A stretch of 64,000 bases of DNA, taken from positions 2,332,142 through 2,396,141 of the forward strand of contig RPFO01000310.1 in the NCBI GenBank assembly GCA_009746045.1, in the 5' to 3' direction. The notes beneath the pieces are model-generated. The model was not told where the DNA came from. It saw only the letters and a program-made list of their open reading frames with translations, and ran no database searches. Below, piece by piece: positions 10,501 through 21,141 of the stretch. The position numbers and the translations under genes were made by a program. The DNA is from Mesostigma viride. Its lineage: Eukaryota > Streptophyta > Mesostigmatophyceae > Mesostigmatales > Mesostigmataceae. Position 1 is the first letter of the stretch. Every line of letters starts with the position of its first letter.

Positions 10501-13500
10501 CACTCTGGCAAGTAGCCCTGCAGAGGGAGGAGCTTATGCATGCTTCCCTTCTGGCATCCTGTATATGGCATTTGGATATGGGACATTCTCTGATGGGGTA
10601 TCTCTGATTGTCCCCTGGCGACTGTCACTTGGTTGTACGTTGGTTGGCCACTGTCACTGCAGGTGGAGGAGTACGAGAAGAACTTCAAGGTGTGCGCGGA
10701 GGACATCCCCGCTCTCAATGTCGGCTTCAGCAGCGACAAGCTGGCCAATGAGAGCAAGCTGGAGGCGTGCAAAGGGCAGCTGCGCTACCTCAAGGCAAGA
10801 GTTTTTCCACGTATTTGACCCCCTTCTTTGATAGTACATTGGCTGGAGACGGTTATTGGGCGGATTAAGGAGGGAGTGCGCAGGTGTACCAAAATGGCCG
10901 TAGCTTCAGCCCAGTCGAAAATTGCTCTATAAGCCCATCGAGCATCGGTCTTCCCATCCTTTCCTTTACCTGGCTGCATGACAAACTACTCTCTCTGGCC
11001 CCTTTCTCCCCCATCGTCTCCTTGCCTGGACACGTGCACCTCCACGTGTCATGCGCGCAGAACCTGGCAGAGCAGCGAAAAGCAGCAATCGCTGCCGCCA
11101 CCGCCGCCGCAGAGGCCTCCGCCGCGGCCTCCCAGAGCCTGCCACCTGGCACGGTGACGGATGCCAGCTCAGCAGCCGAGGCCGCCACCGCGCTGCAAGA
11201 GTGTCCCGTGTGTCGCGACCTGCCCTCGGGGGGGGAGGTCGCGGTGCTTCCGTGCGGCCACTTCCTGTGCACGCGCTGCTGCCTGGCCATCATTGACCGC
11301 TCGGTGTCCTCCACCTGTCAACTAGCCGCGCAGCACATCAACTGCCCGACCTGCCGCGCGCGCGCCCACACGCTCAACATTTCGTACGCGACCGTGTCGG
11401 GCCGTCCGTCCGCGTTTGGCGTCCACAACGGGGGGCGGGTGCCGACATCCACGGTCGCCGAGGCCCCTGCAGGGGCCCCTGGAAAGCCGGCGGCAGGCCG
11501 GCAAGTCGGCGGCGATCGACCGGGGACGCAGCATGCGGGGAGCCAATGCGGCAGCATGGATGGGGGAGAGGGAGCCCATGCGTTGTCAGAATCAGCGTCA
11601 ACGGGAACTGGGGTTCCAGGGGCAGGTGGCAGCAGTAACGGGGGAGGTGAAGGGGGTGGCTCATGCCGGATGAAGGGTGTAGCGGGTGATGACGGGGTGA
11701 CGGATGCAAGCCATGTGGTCCTGTCGGACATCCCTGCGCTGGAGGGGAGCGAGCATGAGGGGCTGGTGGAAGAGGAGATTGAAGTGAAGGGGTCGTACGG
11801 CACAAAGGTACGCGGGGCTGGGCGCTCGAGATGGATCACGGGGCAGTGATGTGTTTGTCAGTCATCGACAATATAAATGATTATATAGTGGTCTATGTAT
11901 GATGTTTTTCCATCACGTTCCCCTTCTTTCTCCCAACTGAATGCGGTAGTGTGGCTATGCGTTTGCCGATCATCAATGGTGCAATCTTCGATCTCTGTTT
12001 GAATTGATAGCTTGTGAGCCAGTCGCGCAGCGTGACCAATCCAAATTAATTTTGCACCTGTCTAGGTTTGCCATCTTCTGCCGCACCCTTTTCCCCCAGC
12101 TAAAAACGGTCCTGCGGCGCCTACTGTGGAGCCACATCATTCCCACAACTTACCATGTATGGTACCTTTCTTCCACCTTCCGCACCCTTGTCCCCCAGCT
12201 GGAGGCGGTCGTGCGGCGGCTCCTCAAGATTCATGTAATACCCACAGCTTAAGATCGCTATCACTGTTTTCCCATCCTCTTCCCTCCATGTCCGCCCAGC
12301 TGGAGGCGGTGGTGCGGCGGCCCCTCAAGATCCATGTAATACCCACAGCTTAAGATCGCTATCACTGTTTCCCATCCGCTTCCCCTCAATGTCCGCACAG
12401 CTGGAGGCGGTCGTGCGGCGGCTTCTCAAGATTCATGCAATACCCACAGCTTAAGATCTCTATCACTGTTTTCCCATCCTCTTCCCCTCCATTTCCGCCC
12501 AGCTGGAGGCGGTTGTGCGGCGCCTCCTGTGGATCCATGCGCGCGACCCCACGTCCAAGTCCCTGGTCTTCTCCCAGTGGCAGGATGTGCTGGAGCTGCT
12601 GGGACACGCGCTGGAGGCCAACGGTATCTGCTTCGACCGCGTCAAGACCAAGGCGTCGCTCTTCAAGTGCATCTCCAATTTCAAGGCCAGCAGCCGCAGT
12701 AGCAGTGCCAGCAATTGTGACGATGCCAGCCGGGGAAGAGTGGAGGCTGCCACTTCTTCTTCACCAAGTGTCCAAGTCTTGCTGCTGCCGCTGCAACATG
12801 CGGGACAGGGGCTCAACCTGGTGGAGGTGAGTCTGGGCGTATGCGAGCCTGAGAGTGATGAGCGAGGTAATGTTTTCTCTGTACTTTTTGTTTTTATCCC
12901 ACTCTGCTGTATTTATGTTGCTACTCTAATAGCTGGTTCCTGTAAGTTAGCCACCAGTTTTGGGAGAAAAATATCTTATGTGTTTCGGGGCTCCTCTGAT
13001 ATGTGGTCTTTTTTCCATTTTCAAATTTCTTTTCTTCCTTTTGACGGGTGCTACTTTTCTCGCATTTGCCAGCCTGCCTGCCTGCTCCTGCCAGGCTTGA
13101 AAGTGTTTCCCACCAACCGCCTTCCCCAGTTGCTCGGCTACCCTCCCATCTTGTGCTCCATAGCGTGGTGTGATGAAGATTCGCTGGGAGGCCTGGGCTT
13201 TGATCAGCTAGAAGTACGCTACATAGAAGTACGCTATGTAGAAGTACGCAATGTCTTCGCTATTGAACGCTTCCATAACCTATGTCTTCTCTTCTTCCGG
13301 TCCCTGCTAGCGATGTGTCAGGAGCACAACACGTGCCCGGCCAACTACCTGTCGCGCTTTCTAATTTCTTGCTCATGTTGAGGTCGCGAAAGTTCAGGTA
13401 GCCTGCATGGCTCACCCAGAAATGAAAGTTTATCACTTGCAATTTTGGTTGACTGGGCTGCAGTACCTGGCCAGTTGCATCCCTGTTGCTTTAGTGGGCA

Positions 13501-15087
13501 CCGTCACGATGCAGAACATGAGACTTGAGATGCTACCATGATGGTATTAATGGTACTAACAGTATTAAAGGGTGTTAATGGCATGAACGGTATTAATGAT
13601 ATTCATGGTACTAATGGCATTAATGATAGTCATGGCATTAACGGTATTGATGCTATGAATGGTATTAACAGTATTAACGGTATTGATGGTATTAATGGTA
13701 TTAAATGTATTAATACCTATTAATGGTATTAATGGTATTAATGGCATTAATGGTATTAATGGTATTAATGGTATTAATGGCATGAATGGTATTAATGGTA
13801 TTAATGGTATTAATGGTATTAATGGCATTGATGGTATTGAAGGCATGAATGGCTTTACTCTGCAAGACCATCGGTGTCTCTGGCAGGCACCGTATTTTGG
13901 CACAAAGAGTTATTCGTGGTGTTGCGGCTGCTATAACAGCTACAGTACTCATGAACCACCATCCACATCACTCTAACGTACCGCGGTGTTGCGGGTGGCA
14001 GGCGCAACACGTGGTGCTGGTGGAGCCCATCCTCAACCCTGGCCTGGAGATGCAAGCGATCAATCGCGTGCACCGGATCGGCCAGACAAGAAAGACCTTT
14101 GTCCACCGCTTCATCGTAAGCCCACTTCTGCTGTCTTGGGAGTCCTTGTCAGACTGCTTGACCGGAAGTCCTGTTGCAATTTGCGATAAGCTCAAGAGGG
14201 GTAGAGCGGATGCGTGGATTGTGAGTTTGTGAGTTTGTGAGTTTTCGGCATTTGTGAGTTTGTAGGTTTGTCGGTTTGTTGATTTTGCGGCATGCTTGAT
14301 TGACTGTCATCGAATAGTGCCTATATTGCAATTGTGACATTGTGGAGTACTAGAGTGCGAGGTTGGCACTCGGGTTGCCAAGCTTATGCTCTCTCCTGCC
14401 CCCGATTGCCTCCCACACACCCCGATGCACCTTCTATTGCTCGGCAGTTGGCTGCCCTGCATGGCACTGTTACTCTGGCTTGTCCATCGCTTCTCAGGAG
14501 CTTGTTGCTTCCCATCCATTTGCAGGCATTCAGTCATGCCCCGTTTTCCTCCACGATGCTTCCCTTTCGCTAGTTGCGCGGATGTAACTCGGTGAAACCA
14601 CTACGGGCCTGCGCTACCAAAGGAGAAGATTGGTGGCTGATCCCCAGTCAGGTGTTAATGTGCGTGTTCCTCAGCTCGTTCCTCTGTTCTGGCCGCGCCG
14701 CTGACAGTATGCATCCGCCTTAATTGCCCAGTTTACTGCCTAAAAGCAGTCATCAGTTCCGATGATGTTGTCCCCGTGGCAGACCACACACCAGCCTCGT
14801 TTGGATCTCAAATATTGGACAGCACCATCTCACAGTGCCATCCTCTCTGAAAGTTGAAACAGCTGTAGCTAACTTTTGCTTGTGGTATTAAATCGTTTCT
14901 CTGCCTTTTGTGCTTTTCGCAGGTTCGCAACACTATTGAGGAGCGTGTCTACGAGCTTAGCCGGCATAAGGCCACCAGGGGGCATGCAGGGCTCGGCATG
15001 GGGGGGCTGAAGAAAGGGGCGGAGGACATGGGGTTGACGGTGGACGACATCAGCGAGCTGCTCAGCAAGGGCCCCATCCCTTTATAG
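4577..15087 (+). CDS. SHPRH: SHPRH-like E3 ubiquitin ligase / SNF2-family helicase, 3' part (nine exons)
   Basis: Exons inferred from homology, GT-AG sites and reading phase: 4577-4764, 5694-5913, 7007-7582, 9097-9219, 10663-10794, 11061-11807, 12503-12826, 14002-14115, 14923-15087. Together they give about 862 residues. In order they carry a helical linker ([11 protein letters not shown]), a zinc-knuckle-like patch (CRACRW...[11 protein letters not shown]), a C3HC4 RING ([17 protein letters not shown]) in the 11061 exon, and the SNF2 helicase C-terminal lobe ([37 protein letters not shown]). SHPRH proteins polyubiquitinate PCNA and support tolerance of replication blocks in the nucleus. The N-terminal ATPase lobe is absent here and presumably lies upstream of the window. 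A poorly conserved Gly/Ser-rich stretch separates RING and helicase. The 10794 exon uses a GC donor. The first exon start is the least certain. Yeast Irc20 is a related alternative name. Confidence 0.88.
5880..6440 (+). repeat. Exon-edge echoes downstream of the SHPRH exon ending at 5913
   Basis: The exon 3' end TGCGAGATGGACCAGCAGTT followed by CCAG/gtac recurs in degraded form in the intron near 6017 (TGTGAGATGGACCTGCAGTT), 6122 (GCGACGTGGACCAGCC), 6297 (CGTGAGATGGACCAGCAGGC) and 6411 (CGTGACATGGACCAGTAGTT). The copy at 6017 also repeats the following intron bases (CTCTTGC, GTGATGAAGT-like text), so the unit crosses the splice site. Confidence 0.8.
7583..9096. other. Intron of the SHPRH-like gene without recognisable content
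   Basis: This 1.5-kb intron starts GTAAGT and ends at the CACCAG before the 9097 exon. I see no coding similarity, long repeat or hairpin. A/T-richer unique sequence dominates 7600-8750. Confidence 0.6.
9819..10272. repeat. Pentanucleotide satellite with ordered variant blocks
   Basis: About 90 copies of an NNGGC pentamer lie in an SHPRH intron. They begin as roughly 44 ATGGC units with one ACGGC, pass through a short block of GCGGC (10041-10083), then about 26 GTGGC units, and end with GTGGC mixed with CTGGC (10211-10250). The long open frames (repeats of WHGMA and WRGVA) are artefacts, since the tract sits between exons 9097-9219 and 10663-10794. Confidence 0.95.
12085..12502 (+). repeat. 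Serial acceptor echoes before the SHPRH exon starting at 12503
   Basis: A unit of 100-102 bp, containing a pyrimidine tract, CCCAG and the first bases of the exon (CTGGAGGCGGTCGTGCGGCG), is present four times upstream of the genuine exon. AG dinucleotides end at 12099, 12199, 12299 and 12400, and the real one at 12502. The most distant copy is the most diverged (CTAAAAACGGTCCTGCGGCG). The genuine exon is identified by its continuation into SNF2 motif [11 protein letters not shown]. Confidence 0.9.
13536..13850. repeat. 9-bp minisatellite GGTATTAAT in an SHPRH intron
   Basis: About 35 units of GGTATTAAT and close variants (GGCATTAAT, GGTACTAAT, GGCATGAAT) run head to tail. They read as INGINGING in one frame, but the tract lies in the 12827-14001 intron and is not coding. 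Confidence 0.93.
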
Positions 15088-15540
15088 GACACAAATTGGC
15101 GTTCGAGGCAATGTTGGCTCTAGAAACGAACGGTGGCTTCATGGTTATAGGCAAATCGGTTCAATCTCATGACTGCATTTGGCTGAATTCTCAATCAAAT
15201 GGATTGTGTCTTAGAGCTCTGTTGAAAGAAATCTAGCCAGCACCTAGTAGGCCGGTACAAGGGCAAGCCATGTGGCACGAGCTCGCTAGTCACTGCGGCA
15301 ACCGTTGCGCCTCACAGCTGTGCCCCCCCTGACTTGGGGGTCGTATCTAACATGACCTGTCAGGCCTGAGCTGCCAGCGCTATTTGCAAAATTATCATCT
15401 AACCCCAGCTAGATGACTGAAAATTCAGGTTCCCCTGGTACTATCCCATTGTTGGCCGTACACAGCACATGCCTTTATGCAAACTGGACAGTGCGGAAAC
15501 TGGGAGGTCCATTCATGCGCAGGAAATCCCCTACGCCTTT
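15088..15540. other. 3' flank of the SHPRH-like gene
   Basis: After the TAG at 15085-15087 the sequence is unique and non-coding. It should hold the 3' untranslated region, but I cannot place a polyadenylation signal with confidence. Confidence 0.5.
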
Positions 15541-16055
15541 CATGTGAGCTGACATATACCAACGACATCCGCCTCAAGACCAGCCCCGAGAAGTCCCAAC
15601 TGTACTGGCGGGGCAGGGACCTTTATGTCAGCAACAAACTGTGGAAGCCCCCCCGGGCTCCCCCAAGATAGAGCCTTCAAGCTAGTTGTACAGATGGGGG
15701 CAATCGACAAAAACGGGACAGCTTAGGCATTACAGCACTCAGAATGATTAGCATATAATGAGAGCACATACTAGCTCGATCATCTGGTTATCTGACTTAG
15801 CTATAGATTAGGTCTGACTCCTTGTGGCCATCAGCTTGCGCTTTAGTAAACGCCTACAGCCCACCCCACCTTTTAAAAGCATAAGCTATGCGTCAGCCTA
15901 CCTATGGCTGTGTTGCACCCACAGTGTTGTGCCCCGGCATTGTGCTGCATTTACACCATCCATTCCATCCCATGTTCCCCTCCCACTGAGGACTTATGCT
16001 CACGTGACGCAGTCACGTGTCTATTAATTAATTAATCAATTATCTAGCTGTTAAT
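15540..16055 (+). mobile_element. 5'-truncated LINE fragment: end of ORF1 plus 3' region
   Basis: The last 35 or so codons (IRLKTSPEKSQLYWRGRDLY) match the C-terminus of the intact ORF1 protein at 60719-62083 (RHKQDPQKPKVYWRGGDL). About 330 bp of 3' sequence follow, then the shared terminus: CCCCTCCCACTGAGGACTTA, the palindrome CACGTGACGCAGTCACGTG at 16001-16019 and an ATTAATTAATT tail. No reverse transcriptase lies between ORF1 and the 3' end. The 3' region is homologous, in inverted orientation, to 17464-17860. Confidence 0.8.
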
Positions 16056-16247
16056 TAATCAATTAACTGCACGTAACAGCGTTACGTGAGCCAAGGAACA
16101 CAGTTGTCTCACTTCATGGTCCGGATTCTCCCGATTTCTGGCCTGTGCTGGTTGTCTCCTTGATAGCTAGTTGTCTCACTTCATAAAAATATGGCTGGTT
16201 GTCTCCTTGATATGTGCTACACATAATTACTGGAATATGATCGATCC

Positions 16248-17348
16248 ATGAACGTGGTAGCGATCACGAACGAGCCTGGAGAAGGGGGGCCGACTAACCA
16301 GCAGAATTTACTAGCTGACCTCATTTATGCCGACGACATCACGCTCATCGAGAAGCCGGAGTCTGCCCAACTTTGGCTGGACTGCCTAGACTCAAGGCTC
16401 GGGCGGTTGGTCTAGAAATCAGCCCCAAAACGGAGGCCCTGGCCCTCGGCATGGCAGGGCCCCCACCCACACTCCGCCTCTTAGACGATGCCGAGGTCAA
16501 CTACCCTCCTTCAGGCCGCTTCAAGCTGCTCGGCAGTTGGCTTCCCGACTGCGAGGACGACCTGACGACACGGATCGGCATGGCGTGGGCGCACCTCCAT
16601 GACCACCGCCGCTGGTGGAGCAACCCCGCCCTACCCCGGATCGTCAAGCGTGACCTCTTCAAGGTCGTCATTCTGACGATCCTGACCTACGGCGCCGAGA
16701 CGTGGGCACTGACGCAGGAGCTGGAGCAACGACTCGACGGCGCCGTCACCAAGATGCTGCGCCAGGCCCTTAACATCCCCTTTGGTTTGCACATTAGTAA
16801 TGAGGATTTGTACGCTGATTTGCCCTATGTTTCCCACATTATTAGGCACAGGCGCCTGGGCCTAGCCGGGCACCTGGCCCGCACAGATCAGGTAGATACC
16901 TCAGATAGACAAGCTGGCACCAAGCCCGCCCAGCCTGGGCGATATGTCCTAACCTGGCGTGCCCCCGGCCGCGCGCGGCAGGGCCGCCACCCGTGGACAT
17001 TTCGTGATAGACTCGGCATGGACATGTGCTACATGTACACTAGACATGACGGGCTCACCCCCGGGCAGCCTCCTGGTTTGTCTGTAATATGGAGGCAGAT
17101 GGTGCGCAAGGATAGATGGCAGTATAGTGATGAAGGAGACCACCCCCAAGCCTGTGGGGGCTCCGCGTGTGACCAAGTATGGCATTCATCATAGCGATTC
17201 GGGCCGCGGTGCCGGCCCACACCCAGGCTGTAACTAGGACCTAGATAGCTTATACCATCCATTCCATCCCATGTTCCCCTCCCACTGAGGACTTATGCTC
17301 ACGTGACGCAGTCACGTGTCTATCAATTAATTAACTAATGAACGTGGT
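16248..17348 (+). mobile_element. LINE family A copy, 5'-truncated, with 11-bp target-site duplication
   Basis: The direct repeat ATGAACGTGGT at 16248-16258 and 17338-17348 brackets a LINE insertion. It holds the C-terminal half of a non-LTR reverse transcriptase: the catalytic LIYADDITLIEKPESAQLWL, then thumb/C-terminal sequence (RLGLAGHLARTDQVDT). A one-base loss near 16388, relative to the copy at 48770-50483, breaks the frame just after WLDCL, so it is dead. The 3' end has the CACGTGAC...GTCACGTG palindrome (17300-17318) and a short ATTA-type tail. Confidence 0.88.
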
Positions 17349-17454
17349 TAAGAGTGCTTATATATTTTGTGCCAGCGCTATACGTACATCTGAAAGGTAT
17401 GTGGACCCATGCAGGTCTTAAATGCTTCATAACTAGCTTCATGATTTAGAATTT

Positions 17455-18411
17455 AATAATAGGCACGTGACTGCGCCACGTGGGTGCCAAAACACTCTAA
17501 GGGAACCTTAAAACCTCTATACACACACGAGGACGGATCGGCGCCCTAGCTTCTCTCACTGCCACAAGTGCCGGGCAAGCCACAGAGCGCTCTATCCGCA
17601 GCATGGTGCCGGGGCGCAACACTGTGGCCGGGTGTAAGCCAACCATGCAATACCATAGGTAGGCTGACGCATAGCTTATGCTATAAAAAGGTAAGGTGGG
17701 CTCAAGACGTCGGCTTAGGCGGAAGCTGGTGGCCACGAAGGAGCCAATGCTCTACGGTACTAAAATGCTGAGCTCATGAATATCATTCCAAGTGCTGTAA
17801 TGCCTAAGCTATCCCGTTATTGTCGATGGCCCCCATGTAGACAACTAGCTTGAGCGATCTATCCCTGGGGAGCCGGGGGGACTTCCGCAGTTTGTTGCAT
17901 GTCGACATAAAGATCCCCGCCCCGCCAGTACACTTGGGGCTTCTCGGGGCTAGTCTTGTGGCGGATGTAGTCGAGCCACTGGTCGCAGCGTTGCTGCTGC
18001 TGGGCTGGCGTCAGGTCGTCGTCAAGCGACCAGGGGGAGTTTGCCAGCTTCTTGCGGCGAGAGAGGAACCGAAATCGGGCTGCGATGTCGCTGAAGGTGA
18101 GGACCACTGGTTAGGGGCCAGCCTTGTCCCGTGGATGGGGCAGGCAGTAGGCGCCCTGCAGTGCCGTTCCTTGCAGCTCCATTCGTGCCAAGAGCTCGCT
18201 GGTTCCTGAGCTGAGTCGTCCAGAAGAGAGTCAAGGGTCTCCCCCGGCTGCATGTCGATGCGCCCGAGGATGACCCGGCAGCGGCGGCGGTCGCGGTCAG
18301 CGGCCTCGCGGCGCTTGTCTTGATCGAATCCAGCTCCTGGCTGTGCAATTTCATGATTGCAAAGCATATTCCCCCCAACCTTTGCTTGTTCTCATCGAGG
18401 GCGCCCCACAA
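17455..18411 (-). mobile_element. ORF1-only LINE fragment, frameshifted
   Basis: On the minus strand, ORF1 pieces appear in two frames: the RRM-like block (DRDRRRCRVILGRIDMQPGE; compare RARRECRVVLRRFPQKPGE in the intact copy) and the C-terminal block (LDDDLTPAQQQQRCDQWLDY, then QVYWRGGDLY). About 390 bp of 3' region follow, ending in the imperfect palindrome at 17464-17482 and an AATAATAAATT-like tail. There is no ORF2. It abuts the hydrolase gene at 18429, and its 3' region is an inverted match to 15680-16030. Confidence 0.8.
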
Positions 18412-18428
18412 TAACTTGACGCGAAGCC

Positions 18429-19106
18429 CTATGGCAGTAGTTCATTACTTCCCACAATTGCACTGCTCGAGAAATGTTGTGTGATTCTGCGTAGCCCCTC
18501 CTTATGGCCGGCCACCCCTGCCACCGAGCTGCAGCCATCTTCCACAACATAAGTCCCGTACATGCGATAAAACGCGTCCAGCGCGGTGGCAAACACGCAG
18601 TAATCCGTGTTCACGCCGCATATATACACATCCGTTACCCCCTCCTCCACCAACCGCCTCTCAAGCTGCGACCCATAAAACGCTGAGTAATTCGACTTTG
18701 GGATAAACTCAAGCCCCAGGTCCTCCAGCTGTTTGTGCAGGCGCGCCCCGTCCGTCCCAGCCAGGCCCACGTCTCCATAGACCCAGGTCAGGGACGTGGC
18801 TGCAGGGTCCTCGATCCACAACCGGCAGTCGAAGCACGCCACGAACACGCCGCTGCGCGCCAGCTGGCGCACTGTCTCGATGATGTCAGCGCGGCGGGGG
18901 AGACCGGGAGGCAGCTGCTCCACCGTCATGTCGACAATGAGCAGGGCACGCCGGGGCAGCTTGCTGCATGAGGAATCATCACCATCATTATTGACACCAG
19001 CATCAACATCGTCACCACCACGGCCTGCATGCATCAGAGGGGTGCCCGCTGGGAGATGCTTGCGCCCGGCACTCTCAGCTGCTGCATGCGACCGTCGGGT
19101 AGCCAT
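18429..19106 (-). CDS. Isochorismatase-family cysteine hydrolase
   Basis: A single uninterrupted frame of 225 codons with ATG at 19106. The fold's catalytic triad is visible: Asp in ALLIVDMTVEQ (about residue 59), Lys in EFIPKSNYSAFYGSQLERRL, and the nucleophilic Cys in CGVNTDYCVFATALDAF. The preceding GVNTDYC matches the family's cis-peptide loop. The family includes nicotinamidases, isochorismatases and ureidoacrylate-type amidohydrolases. I do not see the Asp-x-His metal-binding motif typical of nicotinamidase, so the substrate stays open. The first 45 residues are charged and Gly/Asp-rich, and could be an extension or mean that translation starts later. It lacks introns, unlike its two large neighbours, and the LINE fragment ends only about 18 bp past its stop. 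Confidence 0.85.
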   Translation of the reverse strand: MATRRSHAAAESAGRKHLPAGTPLMHAGRGGDDVDAGVNNDGDDSSCSKLPRRALLIVDMTVEQLPPGLPRRADIIETVRQLARSGVFVACFDCRLWIEDPAATSLTWVYGDVGLAGTDGARLHKQLEDLGLEFIPKSNYSAFYGSQLERRLVEEGVTDVYICGVNTDYCVFATALDAFYRMYGTYVVEDGCSSVAGVAGHKEGLRRITQHFSSSAIVGSNELLP

Positions 19107-19154
19107 TACTGTAGTTGCGCCTCGTCGCTCCTCGCTAGCAGGCTGCGGCTACTG

Positions 19155-19240
19155 GACACCATGGTACAAGGGTTTAGGGGTAAATAGGGACACCATGGTG
19201 CAAGGGCTTAGGGTTTAATAGGGACACCATGGTGCATGGA
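19155..19240. repeat. Short direct repeat GACACCATGGTRCAAGGG, three copies
   Basis: GACACCATGGT followed by ACAAGGG or GCAAGGG and TTAGGGTTTAATAGG-like text recurs at about 19156, 19189 and 19224, just upstream of the hydrolase start. It may lie in its promoter or 5' untranslated region. Confidence 0.75.
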
Positions 19241-19496
19241 GGAGGCATCCTCATAGCTTCGTACTACATTACAATTATACTCATTTCCCCACTCCTTTAA
19301 GCGATGGCCAGGCATTGTACTGTATTCATGCCAGCAGACAACGGTGTGGCAGCAACAGTAAAGGTAAATGTGAGAACTGACGAGAGCCAGTCCAGTCGTG
19401 GGATCATGGGCATGTTTAGCCTGGGCCAGGTTTCTGGCTGAAAATAAGGGTGCCTGACATACATGGCATGGGCTTTACGGTTTTCAGGTTCAGCAG

Positions 19497-19660
19497 GGTG
19501 CGCCTGGCGCCCATGACCTATCTGCTAACGTCCCCTCCGTAGCCCCAAACTTATCCATGGTATGCTGGCAACCGCCAACAGTGTGCAGCTGCCAGTAGCC
19601 AGCCGTAGTGCCAATGATCGCCGCATTGCGCTGAGAGTCTGCAAGGGCATGCTGAAAAAA
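19497..19660 (-). CDS. Possible terminal exon of an unrecognised minus-strand gene
   Basis: On the minus strand a pyrimidine tract and CAG (CTTTTTTCAG) precede an open stretch reading HALADSQRNAAIIGTTAGYW and continuing to a TGA near 19491. Composition and acceptor are plausible for a last exon, but I find no partner exon or domain upstream. The surrounding interval 19250-20560 otherwise shows nothing I can name. Confidence 0.22.
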
Positions 19661-20639
19661 GAGTAGTATAAAACTATGAAAAATATGGCCGTAATCAGCA
19701 ATGGGCCTTTTTTTCCTCCTGGTAATTGAAGACACTGGCAGTATTGCTTGTGTCGGTCTAACCCAGCAACGGCACATGCAATAACTTTGATGCATGCAAT
19801 CCAGTGAATGACACCACCGCACTTTGCATCGATGGCATGCATGCATTATCAGCAGCAAAGCATCGGCTACTTTTGTTGGCGGGAAGGGCCCACAACAAAA
19901 CTATGCATATGGAAACATCTGGCAAGGCAAAAACAACAGGGCAGAACGTACGTGCTTCGTAACAGCACATTTCTTTCCTACGGCTAAATGTACCGAGTTC
20001 AAGGTGAACTCCTATACGGCTTTTAAGTGCACATTATCTGCACATCGCACGGTTTGCATCATCGACATAAAGTGCGACACGTTGTGTAGGCGGGAACCAT
20101 TCAGCCAACACCAGCGAAAGAGAAAGAGAAAAAAGCAATAGCCAGAGCCGTTCCTCTTCCGTAAGAAAAACATGAAAGCCAGCCGACGCACATTTAAGGT
20201 CACTTGCTGCGGGCGCATATTAGGTATCAGCTACCTAACCGAATAATTGTAAGAAACTATCCCTACTAGCAGAGCAATGCATATCCCACTCGCCTTTCAG
20301 CGGGGGGTTCAGTAAAGCAGAACTGAAAAGCGTCGAATTTACCGCGCCACGCTTGGGGAAAATGCGGCCACTTGTACGTGACCATTCCCCGCCTGACTGC
20401 CTATTCTAACAGTTGACGGTAAGTCCCCGGCCCCGTCAACCACTAGCTCGACTTCCGAAGTTTTTTCAATGCGTGTCCCTCAGAAGTAAAGCGCCCTGGT
20501 AACCGAATGGTAGCCCCTGGTTTAGCAAATTACCTCAAAACGTCAGGCGTCTCAGTGGCCGGGCTACAGAGTAGAAACAAACGCGCATTGATGACACCCT
20601 CGTTGACTTGCCCTCGTTGAATAATATGGGATTTTGTAA

Positions 20640-21135
20640 GGATTGCAGGTCACATGCCACATACAATCAAGGTCCAGCACGCTTCCTATGTTGCAACATA
20701 CTTCACAGAGGCCATTACCTCGGCCATTACGACAGATTTTGCGGTCACGACGGGCAGTTGGTGTAGCATTCCCCCCTAAATCCGTCGGCAGCAGCCTTGC
20801 ATCGATTGTGAGAATAGTAATTAATAGGCAATTCGACCTCCGACTTCTTGCATATTGTGGCACGCGCAGCCCGCAGCTCCTCTTTTGTCGACAAGTTCGA
20901 AGCTTCGGGTTACCCACCAAGCGCACCGGAGGCAAAGTTAGCATATGGCTACCTTCTAGCTCATAGCCCAACCAAATCGGTTGCAGATCTAGATGGATCC
21001 CGCGCGCATCGGCGAAGTTGGGTTTCGCCCGACTCCCGCGCGTACGCGTGGTTCTTGGTGCCACCGTGCCAGACCAGTCACAGCCAGTCACAGCCAGTCA
21101 CGTGGTATGGCAGACAAAATTGGCGGGAATGGTAA
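20640..21135 (+). CDS. Possible exons of an unrecognised gene
   Basis: After TTGCAG near 20648, one frame reads HTIKVQHASYVATYFTEAIT and ends near a GTGTAG-type donor. A later frame reads VARAARSSSFVDKFEASGYP through to a stop at 21135. A 175-codon open frame also exists on the minus strand (20564-21091). The phases of the plus-strand pieces do not join cleanly and I recognise no domain. Either strand, or neither, may be coding. Confidence 0.2.
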
Positions 21136-21141
21136 TTTGCT

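Noticed and set aside
9532-10503. [10 protein letters not shown] and HAMPC repeat frames of about 170-280 codons as genes
   Set aside because: Pentamer satellite (ATGGC/GTGGC) inside an SHPRH intron; the frames differ only by register.
15540-18411. The inverted ORF1 tails at 15540-16055 and 17455-18411 as terminal inverted repeats of one DNA transposon
   Set aside because: Each ends in LINE-type 3' sequence with a tail, the intervening LINE has its own target-site duplication, and ORF1 pieces differ in length, so they are independent insertions in opposite orientation.
18429-19106. Calling the hydrolase a nicotinamidase
   Set aside because: The catalytic triad is clear, but the metal-binding Asp-x-His signature of nicotinamidases is not visible, so only the superfamily is supported.
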